A stretch of DNA of 64,000 bases from Medicago truncatula (GCF_003473485.1 NC_053042.1:12110501-12174500); one strand, 5' to 3'; positions 1 through 10,729 are shown, numbered from the stretch's first letter. Numbers and translations are program-made. Notes: generated by a model not told the origin, from the letters alone.

Positions 1-106
1 AATAAATATTATACATGTGAAAAATACAAAGAGGTTGTTAATTTTAACTCTTATTATATTTATGTATTACGTTTCTATTTTTTGTCATATAACTAAATTA
101 ATGTTC

Positions 107-150
107 TATAAATAATTACATTTTTTTTTACAAAATATAAATAATTACAT
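107..150 (-). repeat. Micro-insertion with 15-bp target-site duplication
   Basis: TATAAATAATTACAT occurs at 107-121 and again at 136-150, separated by 14 bases (122-135): eight T then ACAAAA. Read on the minus strand the insert is TTTTGT plus an A-tract, like the 3' tail of a non-LTR retroposon. The same 14 bases occur between a different duplication at 1309-1322. Confidence 0.6.
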
Positions 151-1296
151 AAAATTTAGTATTTTTCTATTATTTTAGGAAAAAATTATAAAGTGCATCA
201 TTCACCACTTTAAAATTAGACAGAATATCAATAAAGTCAATTATTTATTTATTCCCACATTATTTTCATCTAATATTTTATATGCATAAAATAAAGTATA
301 CTTTTGCAAACATACTAGCACAAAAATGGTTACCTTCTAATTATTTGTCTCCACAAATGAAATTTAACGGGTTAACATTCTCAATTCACAATTTTAGATA
401 GATACATATATTAACTATTTATTAAAGAAAACAAGGTACAAATCAAAATTCGAAAATACCTGTCAAAAATTGAGTATAAGTGGTTAATGAGTTTCACTAA
501 TTAAGAACGACAAATTATTCAAAAGAACCTAATTAAGTATGATTATCATTCTCAATTAAACAATTCTTTATGAGACTTTACTTACACCGATGGAACTCAG
601 AATTATCGAGACTCCTTTCATATAAACTAGGATTTACAAAAAAAATAAAAAAATATTCAAAGTACATTGTTAAATCTCACACGCTACCACATCATCGATC
701 TAATTCCACATTTTCTATTTCAATTTGAATCTGAATTTCAAAATTCAAAATTTCTTTACTCCACCGCTCTCTTTTCCTTATTTTTCTCACCACCATCCAC
801 AACAGAGCACCCCGATTTAAGTGCTTAAATGGGATCATTTTGTCCATATCACTCATTTTATAATAGTACTTACTAGGCACCAATTTTCTCCAACCTAGTA
901 CCACAAAAGAAATTACTAAATAAGTCCCACAAATAATTTATATCATTACATTTCAATATAAATTTATTTAATTCATTATGATTTATTAAATAGGGTCCAC
1001 AAAAGGTGAAGAGAGAGGGTGGTTCCATAGCCACCCTTCTCGACAGGCACACAAATATTATACTCCACAATAAGGATGCCTATTAAATATAGTGTTAAAT
1101 AGGTGAAACACCCACCATTGTGGATAACCTTATCTCATCCTTATTTTTCTCCGCTACTTTCTCTCTAATTTCATATTTTTTTTTTAGGGAATGCTTCAAT
1201 TTTGTTTACATTACTATAAAAACTATGGTACAATTTTTTTTGTTGTTGAAGCAATATGAGACAAATATTTGTAATAGATACATATACAAAAATAAG

Positions 1297-1334
1297 ACAT
1301 AAATATTATTTTTTTTACAAAAACATAAATGTTA
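1297..1334 (-). repeat. Micro-insertion with 12-bp target-site duplication
   Basis: ACATAAATATTA (1297-1308) and ACATAAATGTTA (1323-1334, one mismatch) flank the 14-base insert at 1309-1322. The insert is identical to the one at 122-135, but the flanks differ, so the two are independent insertions of the same tail. Confidence 0.55.
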
Positions 1335-1372
1335 ATTATTGATAAAAAAAAAATGAGACAAATGTTATCAGT

Positions 1373-1420
1373 AATACATATTAAGCACAATCCATTAAAA
1401 AAAATACATATTAAACACAA
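1373..1420 (+). repeat. Micro-insertion with 18-bp target-site duplication
   Basis: AATACATATTAAGCACAA (1373-1390) is repeated with one mismatch at 1403-1420. The 12-base insert between them is TCCATT followed by A6. Confidence 0.55.
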
Positions 1421-1506
1421 GATAAATATTATCATTATTGAATATAAAAATTCGGGAGTGATACTTGTCGTTGATAATAAGAAAACATGGGAAAATTATT
1501 TACGAC

Positions 1507-3008
1507 ACATACATAAAATATACACTGCATAAATTTTTGTCATTGATACATAAGAAAAATAGACAAATATCTAATGTTGTTACTTAAAAGTGTTGTAAAT
1601 TAGATGTGGAATTATCATGTATAAGAAGAAATTATAAGAAATATGATAACAAATAATTAAGACCAGTGATAAAGAGAAATAAAGTAAATGAACTTATCGA
1701 ATTTGGTTGCCGACACATCTTCATCAAAATCTTCACAAATCAAATTAAAAGAAACATGTAAAACAACACACCGTTAAGTAACCTGAGGCGTGACATAGTC
1801 ACTGTCCTTGAGGATTTTATCCGCCTCATAAGCGCATATCCTCCCAGGATACAACAATTATTCCCCGTTATGAATCATAACTAGAGGTGACAGAACAACT
1901 CAAATTTATATCAAAGATATCAGAAGATATAACCCAAAAACTCAATATTTTGGATGAGGGAAAATAATTTGTATGTAGATAAATATGAAGTGAGGGAGTA
2001 TATATTTGTACTACATGGAGATTGATACTCCCTCTGTTCCTTTATATGTGTCACTTTTGCCTAATTTACTACAACAAAGACATAGTATATCCAGCTCTCC
2101 TTTTTCCTTTCTACCCTTAATACAATCATTAGTGTAACTTTTTCTTTCTTGGTACTCCACGTACAACATAAATGCATGACTTATCTTTTTTTGTCAAAAG
2201 CATGGGAAGTCCAAAATTTACTCCAATTATTTTTTTTTTTAATTTTATTTTTTGTTTATGAATTTTTAAAAGATAATCACATACTCCAAAAGCATGTGTC
2301 AGATTTAGTAATTGAGACGTTAAGGGTATAATTGACATATTACCATCTTAAAGTCTAAATGTGACATTTAAATAGGAACAATTTTTTTTAGCAAATGTAA
2401 CACTTAAAAAGGAATGGAGGGAGTAATCTTCGATCCCTTGCGTATTGCTCAAAGCAATATATAGGCTATTTACAAAAAGGTTCGTTTGCACAAAAATGAA
2501 TGTGGGAGAATAAATCAGTTTCTTTGAAAACTAGTTATAGCACAAATACAGGGATATTAGAAAAGCTATTTTCATGAATACATTTGAAAATTAGTCAACA
2601 GAATTTATATGAAAAAAGTGTTTATTGAATAAGCAATAAAAAGCCTTAAAAATAGCTAACAAAAATAAGTAAGGAAAGCACATTATAGTGATGCCAAGAC
2701 CAAGTAAAAGCAAGGCAAAGTAATTGAAATGTAAGTTCCAAAAAATCATGGCAACGTAATATTCTGCCAAATGAGCTTCTTATGAATAAGTCAACAAAAA
2801 ATGAATAAGTCAACAAAGTTAATTTTCTCAATTAAAATCAATCAAACCATTTTTATAATAAATAGAAAATAAATAACTTTTGAAATATCTCAAATATACA
2901 TAAAATATACACCGCATAAATTTTTGTCATTGATACATAAGAAATTATGAGAAAAATAATTGTGATTGATAAAATAGAAAAACATATTTAATGTTGTTAC
3001 TTAAAAGT
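1507..3008. repeat. Direct repeat pair 1507-1590 and 2895-3008
   Basis: A block beginning ACATAAAATATACAC and running through GTCATTGATACATAAGAAA to ATGTTGTTACTTAAAAG appears twice in the same orientation, about 1.4 kb apart, with small indels. The pair encloses the Stowaway-like MITE. They could be the ends of a decayed element or a local duplication; no coding capacity lies between them. Confidence 0.5.
2026..2425. mobile_element. Stowaway-like MITE (TACTCCCTCTGTTCC ends)
   Basis: The left end reads TACTCCCTCTGTTCC and the right end GGAATGGAGGGAGTA, an inverted pair with the TA dinucleotide typical of Tc1/mariner-derived Stowaway MITEs. Subterminal parts are also roughly inverted (GTGTCACTTTTG near the left end, AAATGTAACACTT near the right). 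It is about 400 bp and non-coding; small mirrored open frames within it reflect the palindrome. Confidence 0.8.
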
Positions 3009-3045
3009 TTGTCATAAAAGAATTGTTTTGTTATTTTTTAAGTTT

Positions 3046-3459
3046 AAATGCATCTAAAGGTCCTTTAAGTTTTTCGTTTTTCCCAAAGTCGTCCTTTAAG
3101 TTTCAAAAGTCCCAAACAAGTTCTTTAAGTTTCAAAAGTCCCAAACAAGTCCTTTTAGTTTTTGAATCGTTTCAAATTTCAAACAAGTCCTTTTAGAGGA
3201 TGATGGTGATGATTTAGATGATAGCAACAAAGAGCATTATCCACCATTTGTCATGCCTAAAAAGATGACTAATTTTAAGTGGGTGTTAGGAGCCAGATTT
3301 GGTACCAAAGATGAGTTCAAGGAAGCAATTACCAACTATGTTATCTACAATAGGACTTGTTTGAAACGATTCAAAAACTAAAAGGACTTGTTTGAGACTT
3401 TTGAAACTTAAAGACGACTTTGGAAAAAATGAAAAACTTAAAGACCTTTAGATGCATTT
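3046..3459. mobile_element. Terminal-inverted-repeat element carrying a MuDR transposase scrap
   Basis: The ends are inverted: AAATGCATCTAAAGG on the left and CCTTTAGATGCATTT on the right, with further inverted AAGTCC/GGACTT motifs inside. Between them 3196-3360 reads open on the plus strand and includes DDGDDLDDSNKEHYPPF and FGTKDEFKEAI, which resembles the N-terminal part of plant MuDR-type transposases. Only about 55 codons remain, so it is not functional. It could be a deleted Mutator-like element or a small element that captured a transposase piece. Confidence 0.6.
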
Positions 3460-4690
3460 GACGTTCTTTTAACTTCTCATTCTTCTTACTTTCTTACTCG
3501 TGTGTGCTGAACAACGATCGCTAATGGCTTGATCCCTGATTTCAAACCTATTTTTTTGTTATCATCTTTTTTTTTTCTTCTTCTTCCATCCACCGGTGTA
3601 TGTAATCAAACGAATTCAAAACATGTTAAAGGAACCAAAATCTTCCATCAAAGAATTCAACAAGTTTCTTCACCCTCTTGTCTGAAGGAGAACATGTTCG
3701 TTGCCTCTGCTTTGTATTGTCTATCATTTATGATTGATATTGTATCTGTTAGGACGTTATTCTTGAGGGTTTTACTATTCATAGTAATTGCTTAATGAGC
3801 ACGTTTAAGAGAGGAAGTCAAAACTAAGAGGAAGCTAAAATTATGTATTTGCTTTGATGACTCATAAAGAGATTAAAGGAATGGATTGTTAGTGTATATA
3901 ATTAAAACCGGTCAAAATAGGGTTAGAATTTGTTAATTTCTGTAAATTCAATTTAATATAATAATGCACAACATCAGTGATCCTTATATAAATTATTCCA
4001 TGATTATTTAAGTGATTGTAGTTGCATAACAATTTAATTATACTTTTACTCAATTTATTTTGAACCATTGCAATTTTGGTCCCTCTGATGATTTTTAGTA
4101 ATTTTAATCTCTCAATTACTTTTCAATTGTTAAAAATTATGAATAGAAAAGTAAATATCCAAATTAATTTATAATATCTTAACAATGTCTGACCCAAAAC
4201 ATACTATGTTGCCAAATTAATTCCTCTAATTTGTTTTTGCTCAGAATCATGAAAAAGGGCCAAATTGGTCTCTCCTTAATGTTTACTAATGAATCTTATT
4301 TTGTTTGAAAAAGGGACAACAAAATTAATCTGATGTGAGTTGATTGTTTGATTCTTTGTGTCAAATAATGTTACCAATTTGTTTGATGTTTGCTTTATCG
4401 TGGGTCCTATTTGTTAAATACTGGTTTTTATCAAATAAACAACAAACAAAGACAAGCATTAAACATATATCAAATAGGACCACTTTACAAGTATATGAGA
4501 GAATATTCAAGAGCACTCAAATGAGGTGTTTGGTGCGGCTTCTAGTGTTGATTTAGGTGTTTTCTTTTCTTTTATATATGGTTGGACGTGGGTGTTGTTC
4601 CAGCCAACTATTGTATATGATATTTATGAGCTAAATCCATTGTTAGGGTGAGCATTAATAATCATATAAAAGTTTATTGAGTTTGGGCTT
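3460..4690. other. Intergenic, no gene recognised
   Basis: An open frame at about 3529-3795 begins without an ATG and encodes a hydrophobic start followed by unrelated sequence; I see no family match. The rest is AT-rich without repeats that I can define. Confidence 0.5.
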
Positions 4691-4691
4691 T

Positions 4692-5113
4692 TTTTATCTT
4701 ATCCCTTGATGAATTGAGGATAATTTTTTTTCTATTGTTAGAGTATCTTAGAAATTGTGATTGACCCTAACACACAACCTCATAAAATTGGTTTGTGATG
4801 TGAGAATTGATCCTGTTATAAACACATGTTCAACCCATGTTTTGTATGATGTGAGACTCTTTAACACATTCTCTCATGCCCAAGATTGGACATATGAAGT
4901 GTGAGTATAAATGACGAGTGACCCGATAGTAGAAAGTTGATAGTAGATGACCCAATGAATCTTGGAGGAGGACCATTGATATTTTAATTTCAAGAACATC
5001 AAACTTATTCATTCAACATGTGATCTATTCTTCATATCATTCGTTCCATAATCCAATCCTACGTACTTATCATTATGGATAAATTACCTCAATTCATCAA
5101 GGGGTAACGTAGG
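4692..5113. mobile_element. MITE-like inverted repeat element
   Basis: ATCTTATCCCTTGATGAATT near 4695-4715 is the inverse of AATTCATCAAGGGGTAAC near 5092-5109, giving a roughly 420-bp element with ~28-bp imperfect terminal inverted repeats. A third related motif (CAATTTATTAACGGGTAAGG) lies at about 5252-5271, so the true boundary could extend further. No coding capacity. Confidence 0.45.
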
Positions 5114-5447
5114 TCTCTTCGAACTGGTTTTTTCTTACAATCAATTATCATTTTTATCTCAATATCAAACTTCTTCATCTCATTCATTCAACATGTGATT
5201 TTCATCTCTGTCACTCTAAAATCAAATCCTACTTATCAATAGAGGTAAATTAGCCCCAATTTATTAACGGGTAAGGTAGGTTTTACCTTGAATTTGTAGT
5301 GGCTAGGTATGAAAACACACATGTCAATGTAGACATGAACATATAATGTTTCCTTACATTAATAACACAAAAGTCCATCACCCCTTTTTTTTAACACAGT
5401 ATCTATTAAAGCCTAACACAGAAGGACATCATTTATTATGTCATGTC

Positions 5448-5633
5448 ATTTTCCATGCCAGAGTTTCATACACCATATATAAATTCATAAATTTTAGGTT
5501 AAAATGCACTTTTTCGCCCTAACTTTTAAAATGCATTTAGGAGATCAAAATTGTAAGTTTTTGAAAATTAGAGGTGGAAAAGTTAGGGAGCCAAAAATTA
5601 TGAATTTTATACTCTGGCATGGAAAGTATTTGC
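5448..5633. repeat. Foldback repeat of ~185 bp
   Basis: TTTCCATGCCAGAGT at the left is inverted at the right as ACTCTGGCATGGAAA, with further complementarity (CATAAATTTT / AAAAATTATG, CCCTAACTTTT / AAAAGTTAGGG). It is a small non-coding hairpin-forming element. Confidence 0.5.
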
Positions 5634-5670
5634 AGTTCCATCCATTGACCTTATCTTTGACATTTAGAGG

Positions 5671-5673
<3 letters not shown>

Positions 5674-5733
<60 letters not shown>
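5674..5733. repeat. (TA)n microsatellite
   Basis: An uninterrupted TA dinucleotide run of about 60 bp just downstream of the 3' end of GRP-1. Confidence 0.95.
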
Positions 5734-5739
<6 letters not shown>

Positions 5740-5970
5740 ATGATGCTGAGCGCCTAACTGTTATAATATAGGAAAATGAAAGAGAAAATATAACATTACA
5801 AGTATATTTTTAGACGGTTTAATTTACAAGCAAAGATTTCCAGTTTTATTACATATCTATTACAACTACATACACTTCATATTCTCATGAAGTTTTATTC
5901 ATACTTATTATTATTACTAGAAGAACACACTTTTAGACTTTTTAGTACTACAAGTTTCTATCCTTTGTGC

Positions 5971-6493
5971 TTAGTTGTGAGGTTCAGCATCAATATCAGC
6001 AACATGATGTTCACGAGGATAGCAGCACCTTCTACAGCTTCCATGGTAGCCCCAATCACAGCAACCGTGATGACAATATCTTCCGCCGTAATGTCCTCCA
6101 CCGTAACCACCTCCACCATAACCACTTCCACCACCACGCCATGGACCGCCTACATATTGGCTTTCATCTACCCCATTTGTTTCATAGAACTCTACAAATA
6201 TTGAAAAACAAAACATATGATTACTAGAAATTAAAATATAAGGTTTACACATATATTTTATGCTAGCTACTTTTGATCTAACCTAAACATTCAAAGTGCA
6301 TGATACTATCAAACTATCACGAGTTACAAATAATAATAATTAATTGTTATATGGTAAAACTTAATTATGAATAGACTTAATTACCATCTTGGTTGTCAAG
6401 ATTCTTGTCCAAGTCTTTGGGTGCAGTCTCAGCAGAACTGAGAAGGATGGAAGCCAACAACATAGCTAGAAAAAGTAAAGCCTTGGAATTCAT
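5971..6493 (-). CDS. Nodule-type glycine-rich secreted protein with cysteine-rich segment (GRP-1)
   Basis: Two exons on the minus strand: 6493-6385 (ATG at 6493) and 6191-5971 (stop TAA at 5973-5971). The intron is GT-AG and phase 1. The product is 109 aa. Residues 1 to about 25 are a signal peptide (MNSKALLFLAMLLASILL), followed by an acidic linker (APKDLDKNLDNQD). Exon 2 holds a short Gly/Tyr/Trp segment (GGPWRGGGSGYGGGGYGG) and then six cysteines at 76, 80, 81, 89, 92 and 93, in the spacing C-x3-CC-x7-C-xx-CC. It ends with the family tail (REHHVADIDAEPHN). The Cys block resembles the C-terminal motif of plant class II GRPs such as AtGRP-3 (established family knowledge). The five paralogues here lack it. 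Nodule expression and secretion are inferred from the family; start and splice sites are supported by exact colinearity with the paralogues. Confidence 0.85.
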
Positions 6494-6569
6494 TTTTGCT
6501 AACACAATGTGAAAACTTTATCTATTTTATACGTATGGATGGATGAAAAGGATGTGACTAAATGTTGTT

Positions 6570-6762
6570 GTATTTATAGTCAAGGTGAGCAAGAAATAGA
6601 ACAAGCTAGAGCATACAATATTTGACTTCGAATTAATTCATTCTTATCTTTAACAAAATGCTGTAATGCAAAAATAATGATCATTGATATTTACACACTT
6701 ATGTCAATCTGCCCTTTGATTCTGCACGTTCTCATTCCCGAGTTGCTATTATTAGTAAGTAG
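6570..6762 (-). promoter_or_regulatory. GRP-1 promoter block with TATA box
   Basis: On the minus strand CTATAAATAC (6579-6570) lies about 77 bp upstream of the ATG. Upstream are TTCTATTTCTTGCTCACCTT, AAAGATAAGAATGAA (core AAAGAT at 6651-6646) and CTACTTACTAATAATAGCAA (about 6762-6743). All recur at similar spacing before the other GRP genes. AAAGAT is one of the known nodulin consensus motifs. Confidence 0.65.
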
Positions 6763-6793
6763 GTCAATGTAGTCAAATTGTGAGAGCAATTGT

Positions 6794-7090
6794 TGGGAAC
6801 AAGGGCTGAAGGAAATAACCAAGAACACTTAGATAAAATGACACGAATCTTTTCTAACTTTATCAACGTCTTGAGGTCGAATTTAGCCTTAAGCATGTAA
6901 TAACGTTAAAACTCTTGAAAAAAGTTTGCCGCTCATTTGAGTTTCACAAGACTTGAGGATAAATCTCTGCAGTTACTGGAACAAGTGTTGAAGGAAATAA
7001 CCCAAGAACGCTTAAATAAAATGTCACGAGTCTTTTCTAACTTTATCAAGATCTTGAGTTCGAATTCAGTCTTGAACATGAAGTAACCGT
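6794..7090. repeat. Tandem duplication of a ~110-bp block
   Basis: The segment at 6794-6904 (AACAAGGGCTGAAGGAAATA, later TCTTTTCTAACTTTATCAA) recurs at about 6980-7090 with ~85 percent identity by eye. It contains GAGTTCGAATTC, reminiscent of a Pol III B box, so it may be a SINE-related repeat, but no A-tail or target duplication was found. Confidence 0.45.
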
Positions 7091-7105
7091 AATGCAAAAA
7101 TTTAC

Positions 7106-7107
<2 letters not shown>

Positions 7108-7162
<55 letters not shown>
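7108..7162. repeat. (TA)n microsatellite
   Basis: About 55 bp of uninterrupted TA repeats. Confidence 0.95.
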
Positions 7163-7166
<4 letters not shown>

Positions 7167-7820
7167 GGATATATTATTGGAGAGGTGATTTGGATTGTTA
7201 AATGAAATGGACACAATTTTTGACTTTTGTAAGTCGGCCAAATTTACAATACATTCTCAAAAAGATTAATCTTTTGTATAAGGCACATCATCGGTCACGC
7301 CACCGCATGATTAAAACAAGAAAATAAAAAGAAATTTGTGTGTTACGTTTTTTTTATATGGAAATGTATTTCATTAAATAGAGCCTGACATCATAACGAA
7401 AGCATATATATAACTTGAAGTTTTCTCAGTCCAAACAAATTCAGAATTGGAAATAGCAAGTGTGCAGCTTGGTTTGCGACACGTATAATGTGACAAAATT
7501 GTAGTCTATGAAAGTAAGGAAAGGAACTAACACATTCTTGAACAAGGACATTCAAATAAGAGTGATTTTGCTGCCGTAGCCCATTATGTTAAAGGAAATT
7601 AATGAAAAATAATCTACATTATAAATTATGTGTCATTTCATGGTTTTTTTTACATAGATTAGGAAAAATAATAAATGGCACTACCAGGAAATTAATGAAA
7701 AATATTAAATGAAAGAATAACATGCAATTTGATGATTCCTTAAAAAATAATACTTGCAATTTGATAAAACTACCCTCATTAAGAGTTGATTATTAACGAT
7801 TATCACAAAAGCATCATTGT

Positions 7821-8343
7821 TTTGGTGGTTAGTTTTTTATTTTTTTATTTTTTTTATTTTTTATTTTTTATAAAAATAGACGATATTCATTCATTCAAAT
7901 TGATAGAGTATATCGATACAATGAAAATTCGCTAAAAATAAAAGGGATGAATCTGTGAACAAACTCACATCATCCATGTTAGTAGCATAAAACGACAAAG
8001 TACTAAAGCCTACACATATGACTATACTTAAGTCTCCGGAATACCCATGTCTCCGGATTTGCAACGTTGACGACTCCAAAGTCATTCTTTTTATCTGCAC
8101 TAGATCGAAGTTGATCTGACAATCTGAATCGAACAAATACCTGAACGAAACAAGAAAGACAAACAATGTTGCACAAAAACAACGAACAAAACAAAGTCAC
8201 ACTAAGACGACGGAATCACGAAAGAAAAAACAAAATAGATGTGAAAATCACTTATTTGAATAAAAAGGAAATAGAAAAACGAGTTAGAGTGGTATTTTTG
8301 GGTCAAAAACTGACGCTAAATCACCGCTCTTTGGTGGTTAGTT
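7821..8343 (-). mobile_element. Non-LTR retroposon insertion with 14-bp target-site duplication
   Basis: TTTGGTGGTTAGTT occurs at 7821-7834 and at 8330-8343. Between them is a 495-bp insert beginning with a T-rich tract (A-rich tail on the minus strand). The body has no clear coding domain, so it is either a non-coding LINE 3' part or a SINE-like element. The polarity from the tail is minus. Confidence 0.6.
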
Positions 8344-8416
8344 GTTGTTCTGTTATTTAGCTTTGTTTTAATTTTTTCTTTGATTTTACTCATAAAGAGA
8401 AGATTTTTTTTTCTGG

Positions 8417-8594
8417 GAAATGTTAACCAGTGCCCTTGGGTAGGGGCACTAGTTAAAGTCTTTAAATGGTAACTTATCATGAAAATATGTGTAACCAATG
8501 CATTGGAAATCAAAATATTTTACTTTTTCATAAAATAATATTTTTTTTTGAAATTCTTAAAGAGTATCCCAAAGACGCTCGTTAACAAGACCCT
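8417..8594. mobile_element. MITE with GGGCACTGGTTAA ends (copy 1 of 3)
   Basis: The left end contains TTAACCAGTGCCCTTGGG and the right end GCTCGTTAACAAGACCCTTA. The ends and internal spacing recur at 33274-33450 and in the intron of GRP-6 (48774-48952). Each terminus is itself partly palindromic (TTAACCAGTGCCC and GGGGCACTAGTTAA). Confidence 0.55.
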
Positions 8595-8690
8595 TAATTT
8601 ATTGCTAAGATTTAAATAAATTAATTAATATTGCATGGGGAAAATAAAACGATCCTTATTTCAGAATTTTGTTTTTACTAAAGCAATATT

Positions 8691-8827
8691 TATTTATTTT
8701 TTTGGTCAAGCAGTCTAGTGTCCAGAGAAATTCACCTTAAAGATGAATAAGTGGGGTGTCTGGGGTTTGAACTCCGACCCCTGCACATATTGTACATTAT
8801 CGCTTATAAAATGAGCTAAGCTCATGG
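8691..8827 (-). mobile_element. tRNA-derived SINE, minus strand
   Basis: Read on the minus strand it starts GTCCCATGAGCTTAGCTCA (box A-like), continues to GGAGTTCAAACCCC (box B-like) and ends in an A-tract (T-run at 8697-8703). The architecture matches the SINE at 42104-42241. No clear target-site duplication was found. Confidence 0.65.
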
Positions 8828-9463
8828 GACAAAACGATGTTTATTTTAAAATAGAGAAAACATAATAGAGATCGATCAAGTACTCTTCATTTCATACCTC
8901 ATATTTAATCTAAATCTCATTTGTCCATGACAATTTTTCTCTAAATACATCGTAAAAAACAATTCGATACAAGAATCCAATAAAATAGATTCACTAAGCT
9001 GAACTAGACTATAATAACCCTCATAACCATCACATATTATTAATTTAACTCATTATTAGTAGATGTGAGGCTAACCATCAATGCTCAAGTTCAATCTGAT
9101 TTAAATATCATAATGTATGTTCGCAAATACATACATACATTGATCAAATGTTCATATATGATTTTATTTCTAGATATTCAAATGTATGTATGTATGTATA
9201 CTCATTGTCATTCATAATGTAAACAACCATGGTCATGCATTAAATCACTAGCAAAAATAATGCAAAATCTATCCACCGACTCATTCATGATTTATATTCA
9301 ATCACTCATTCATGGATCTCTTGACATCATCGTTCTCACTCAATTCTAGTGCTACCAATCAAAGATCATGTACAAGACCAGGTTGTTATATATCTAAGAT
9401 AAATTGTTTTCACACAATCCTCAAAACAAAACAACACTCTTTTCATACAATCTGAATGTTGCC
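8828..9463. other. Intergenic region upstream of GRP-2, no gene recognised
   Basis: AT-rich sequence with short ATAC/GTAT tetranucleotide runs (about 9127-9146 and 9183-9200). The last ~100 bases (CAATCCTCAAAACAAAACAA) are also present before GRP-3 and belong to the duplicated GRP upstream region. Confidence 0.5.
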
Positions 9464-9544
9464 GATCCACTTACTAATAATAGTAACTTGGGAAAAAAGA
9501 TAAGAACAAAATAATTTAATGCTCTTATTCTTTCCTATAAATAC
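9464..9544 (+). promoter_or_regulatory. GRP-2 promoter block with TATA box
   Basis: GATCCACTTACTAATAATAG begins at 9464, AAAGAT is at 9496-9501, CTCTT at 9522-9526 and CTATAAATAC at 9535-9544, 85 bp before the ATG. AAAGAT and CTCTT are the two classical nodulin consensus motifs. The whole block is colinear with those of the other GRP genes. Confidence 0.65.
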
Positions 9545-9628
9545 CCAACATTGAGCAACTTCATTTTCATCCATCATATACTTATATCGATACACATAAT
9601 TAAGTTTCAAAGTGAGTACTTCTTGAAA

Positions 9629-9996
9629 ATGAATTCCAAGGCGTTACTTTTTCTAGCCATGTTGTTGGCTTCCATCCTTCTCATTTGTGCAGAGTCTGCA
9701 CCCAAAGACTTGGACAACAAAGATGGTAATACTAATTTTTTACATTTAGTATAATTTCCCACCATTATTATATGTTTAGCATAATTTTACTAAGATTTTT
9801 TCAAGAAAAAAATAAACTTAGTAAAATAATATACTAAGTTTAAAAAATAAAGTATTTATTATTTGTACGTTATATGAAAATAAGATAGCTTCACTGCTAG
9901 AAAAAGTTAAACAACCATAGGAATTTAGAGATAGAAAAATTGAAAATCCATCTCTAATTAGTTAACTATTAGAGTGGAATAATTTAGTGGTAAATT

Positions 9997-10029
<33 letters not shown>

Positions 10030-10363
10030 CTAATTTTGGATGCCATTCAAGTTTTTATAGTAGTGCAATCGAGATGTTATAAATTTGACTACAATTTAAT
10101 TATATTTTTATTTATGGTTTGTAGAAAAAATAGACACAAATGGATATTATGGAGGTGGGGGTTATGGTGGTAGGGGTGGTTATGGTGGTTGGCGCGGTGG
10201 TTATGGTGGTAGGGGTGGATATGGTGGATGGCGTGGTGGTTATGGTGGTGGACGTGGTGGTGGTGGTTGGCGTGGGGGATATGGTGGTGGCCGCGGCGGT
10301 TGGGGTGGTGGTTGGCCTGCCGAAAACCATGATGCTTATACTGATGCTGAACCTCAGAACTAA
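9629..10363 (+). CDS. Nodule-type glycine-rich secreted protein (GRP-2)
   Basis: Exons 9629-9725 and 10125-10363, with a GT-AG phase 1 intron; product 111 aa. Exon 1 encodes a signal peptide (MNSKALLFLAMLLASILLIC) and the linker ESAPKDLDNKD. Exon 2 begins EKIDTNGYYGG and consists mainly of GGYGGWRGG/GGRGGYGG repeats rich in Gly, Tyr, Trp and Arg. It closes with WPAENHDAYTDAEPQN. There are no cysteines in the mature part. The protein is presumably exported, possibly to the symbiosome or cell wall; the family is nodule-specific in Medicago, but its molecular role is unsettled. The start is fixed by the signal peptide and by identity with GRP-3. The intron carries a CACTA-type MITE and a ~28-base T-run. 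AATAAA signals at 10403-10412 lie in a conserved 3' UTR motif (AATAAATAAAACTTCATG). Confidence 0.9.
9892..10065. mobile_element. CACTA-type MITE in the GRP-2 intron
   Basis: CACTGCTAGAAAAAG at the left and TTTTTATAGTAGTG at the right form CACTA-like termini. The interior has ATTTAGAGATAGAAAAA, also found in the GRP-3 intron element (24330-24454). A run of about 28 T at roughly 10000-10027 lies inside it. Confidence 0.6.
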
Positions 10364-10729
10364 GCAAGAACTTGAGCTAGAGTCGGTTCATAGTACTACT
10401 ACAATAAATAAAACTTCATGTGTGAAGTGTACTTATGTAGAAAAAGGAAACATATACAATAAAAGTTAGAATCCTATGATCTAGTGTACCTGTTAAATGA
10501 ATAATACACTTAATTAACCTTACATACATAATCTTTCTATTTCTTTCTTTTACAAGTCTTTGCATTCGGATTTGGATAACCCTAGCTACACGACAACACA
10601 CGGTGTAGCAACTACAAGATCGTTATATCAAAATTTTCATTTATTTCTTTGATTCAACGACATGTAATTATTACACCGTGTATACAACGTTGTACGGTGA
10701 TTGAATCATCTTATGTTCTCTCATTAACT

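Larger units (their letters stand above)
1..2025. other. AT-rich intergenic region, no gene recognised
   Basis: No coding sequence with a start codon, splice sites or a recognisable domain is visible on either strand; the small open frames are low-complexity and AT-driven. The stretch holds three short A-tract insertions with target-site duplications (107-150, 1297-1334, 1373-1420) and the first copy of a direct repeat (1507-1590). A moderately GC-richer stretch at about 1770-1890 may be retroelement-derived, but I cannot assign it. Confidence 0.6.

Noticed and set aside
2771-2817. Direct repeat ATGAATAAGTCAACAAA
   Set aside because: The two copies are adjacent with only A bases between them, so simple tandem duplication explains it without any insertion.
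3529-3795. 88-codon ORF with a hydrophobic N-terminus
   Set aside because: It starts at TTG rather than ATG, the nearest ATG upstream is in another frame and meets a stop at once, and no family resemblance is visible.
6794-7090. Possible tRNA genes at Pol III box B-like sites (6.8-7.1, 8.7, 10.9, 36.7, 42.2 and 43.0 kb)
   Set aside because: None forms a complete tRNA with an acceptor stem. A-tails and target-site duplications identify most of them as SINEs.
6933-7241. 102-codon minus-strand ORF
   Set aside because: It reads through a TA microsatellite (alternating Tyr-Ile) and is an artefact of the repeat.
10089-10367. Minus-strand His-rich and Thr-rich ORFs over GRP-2 (and over GRP-3 to GRP-6)
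   Set aside because: Antisense translation of GGT/GGC codons gives His, Thr and Pro runs. There is no signal peptide, splice support or conservation in these frames.
10140-10469. 109-codon plus-strand ORF rich in Val/Gly/Met
   Set aside because: It is the out-of-frame shadow of GRP-2 exon 2; the Gly-repeat codons produce long open frames in other frames and on the minus strand. The same applies to 24516-24797, 35882-36136, 43366-43665 and 49109-49339 and their antisense counterparts.
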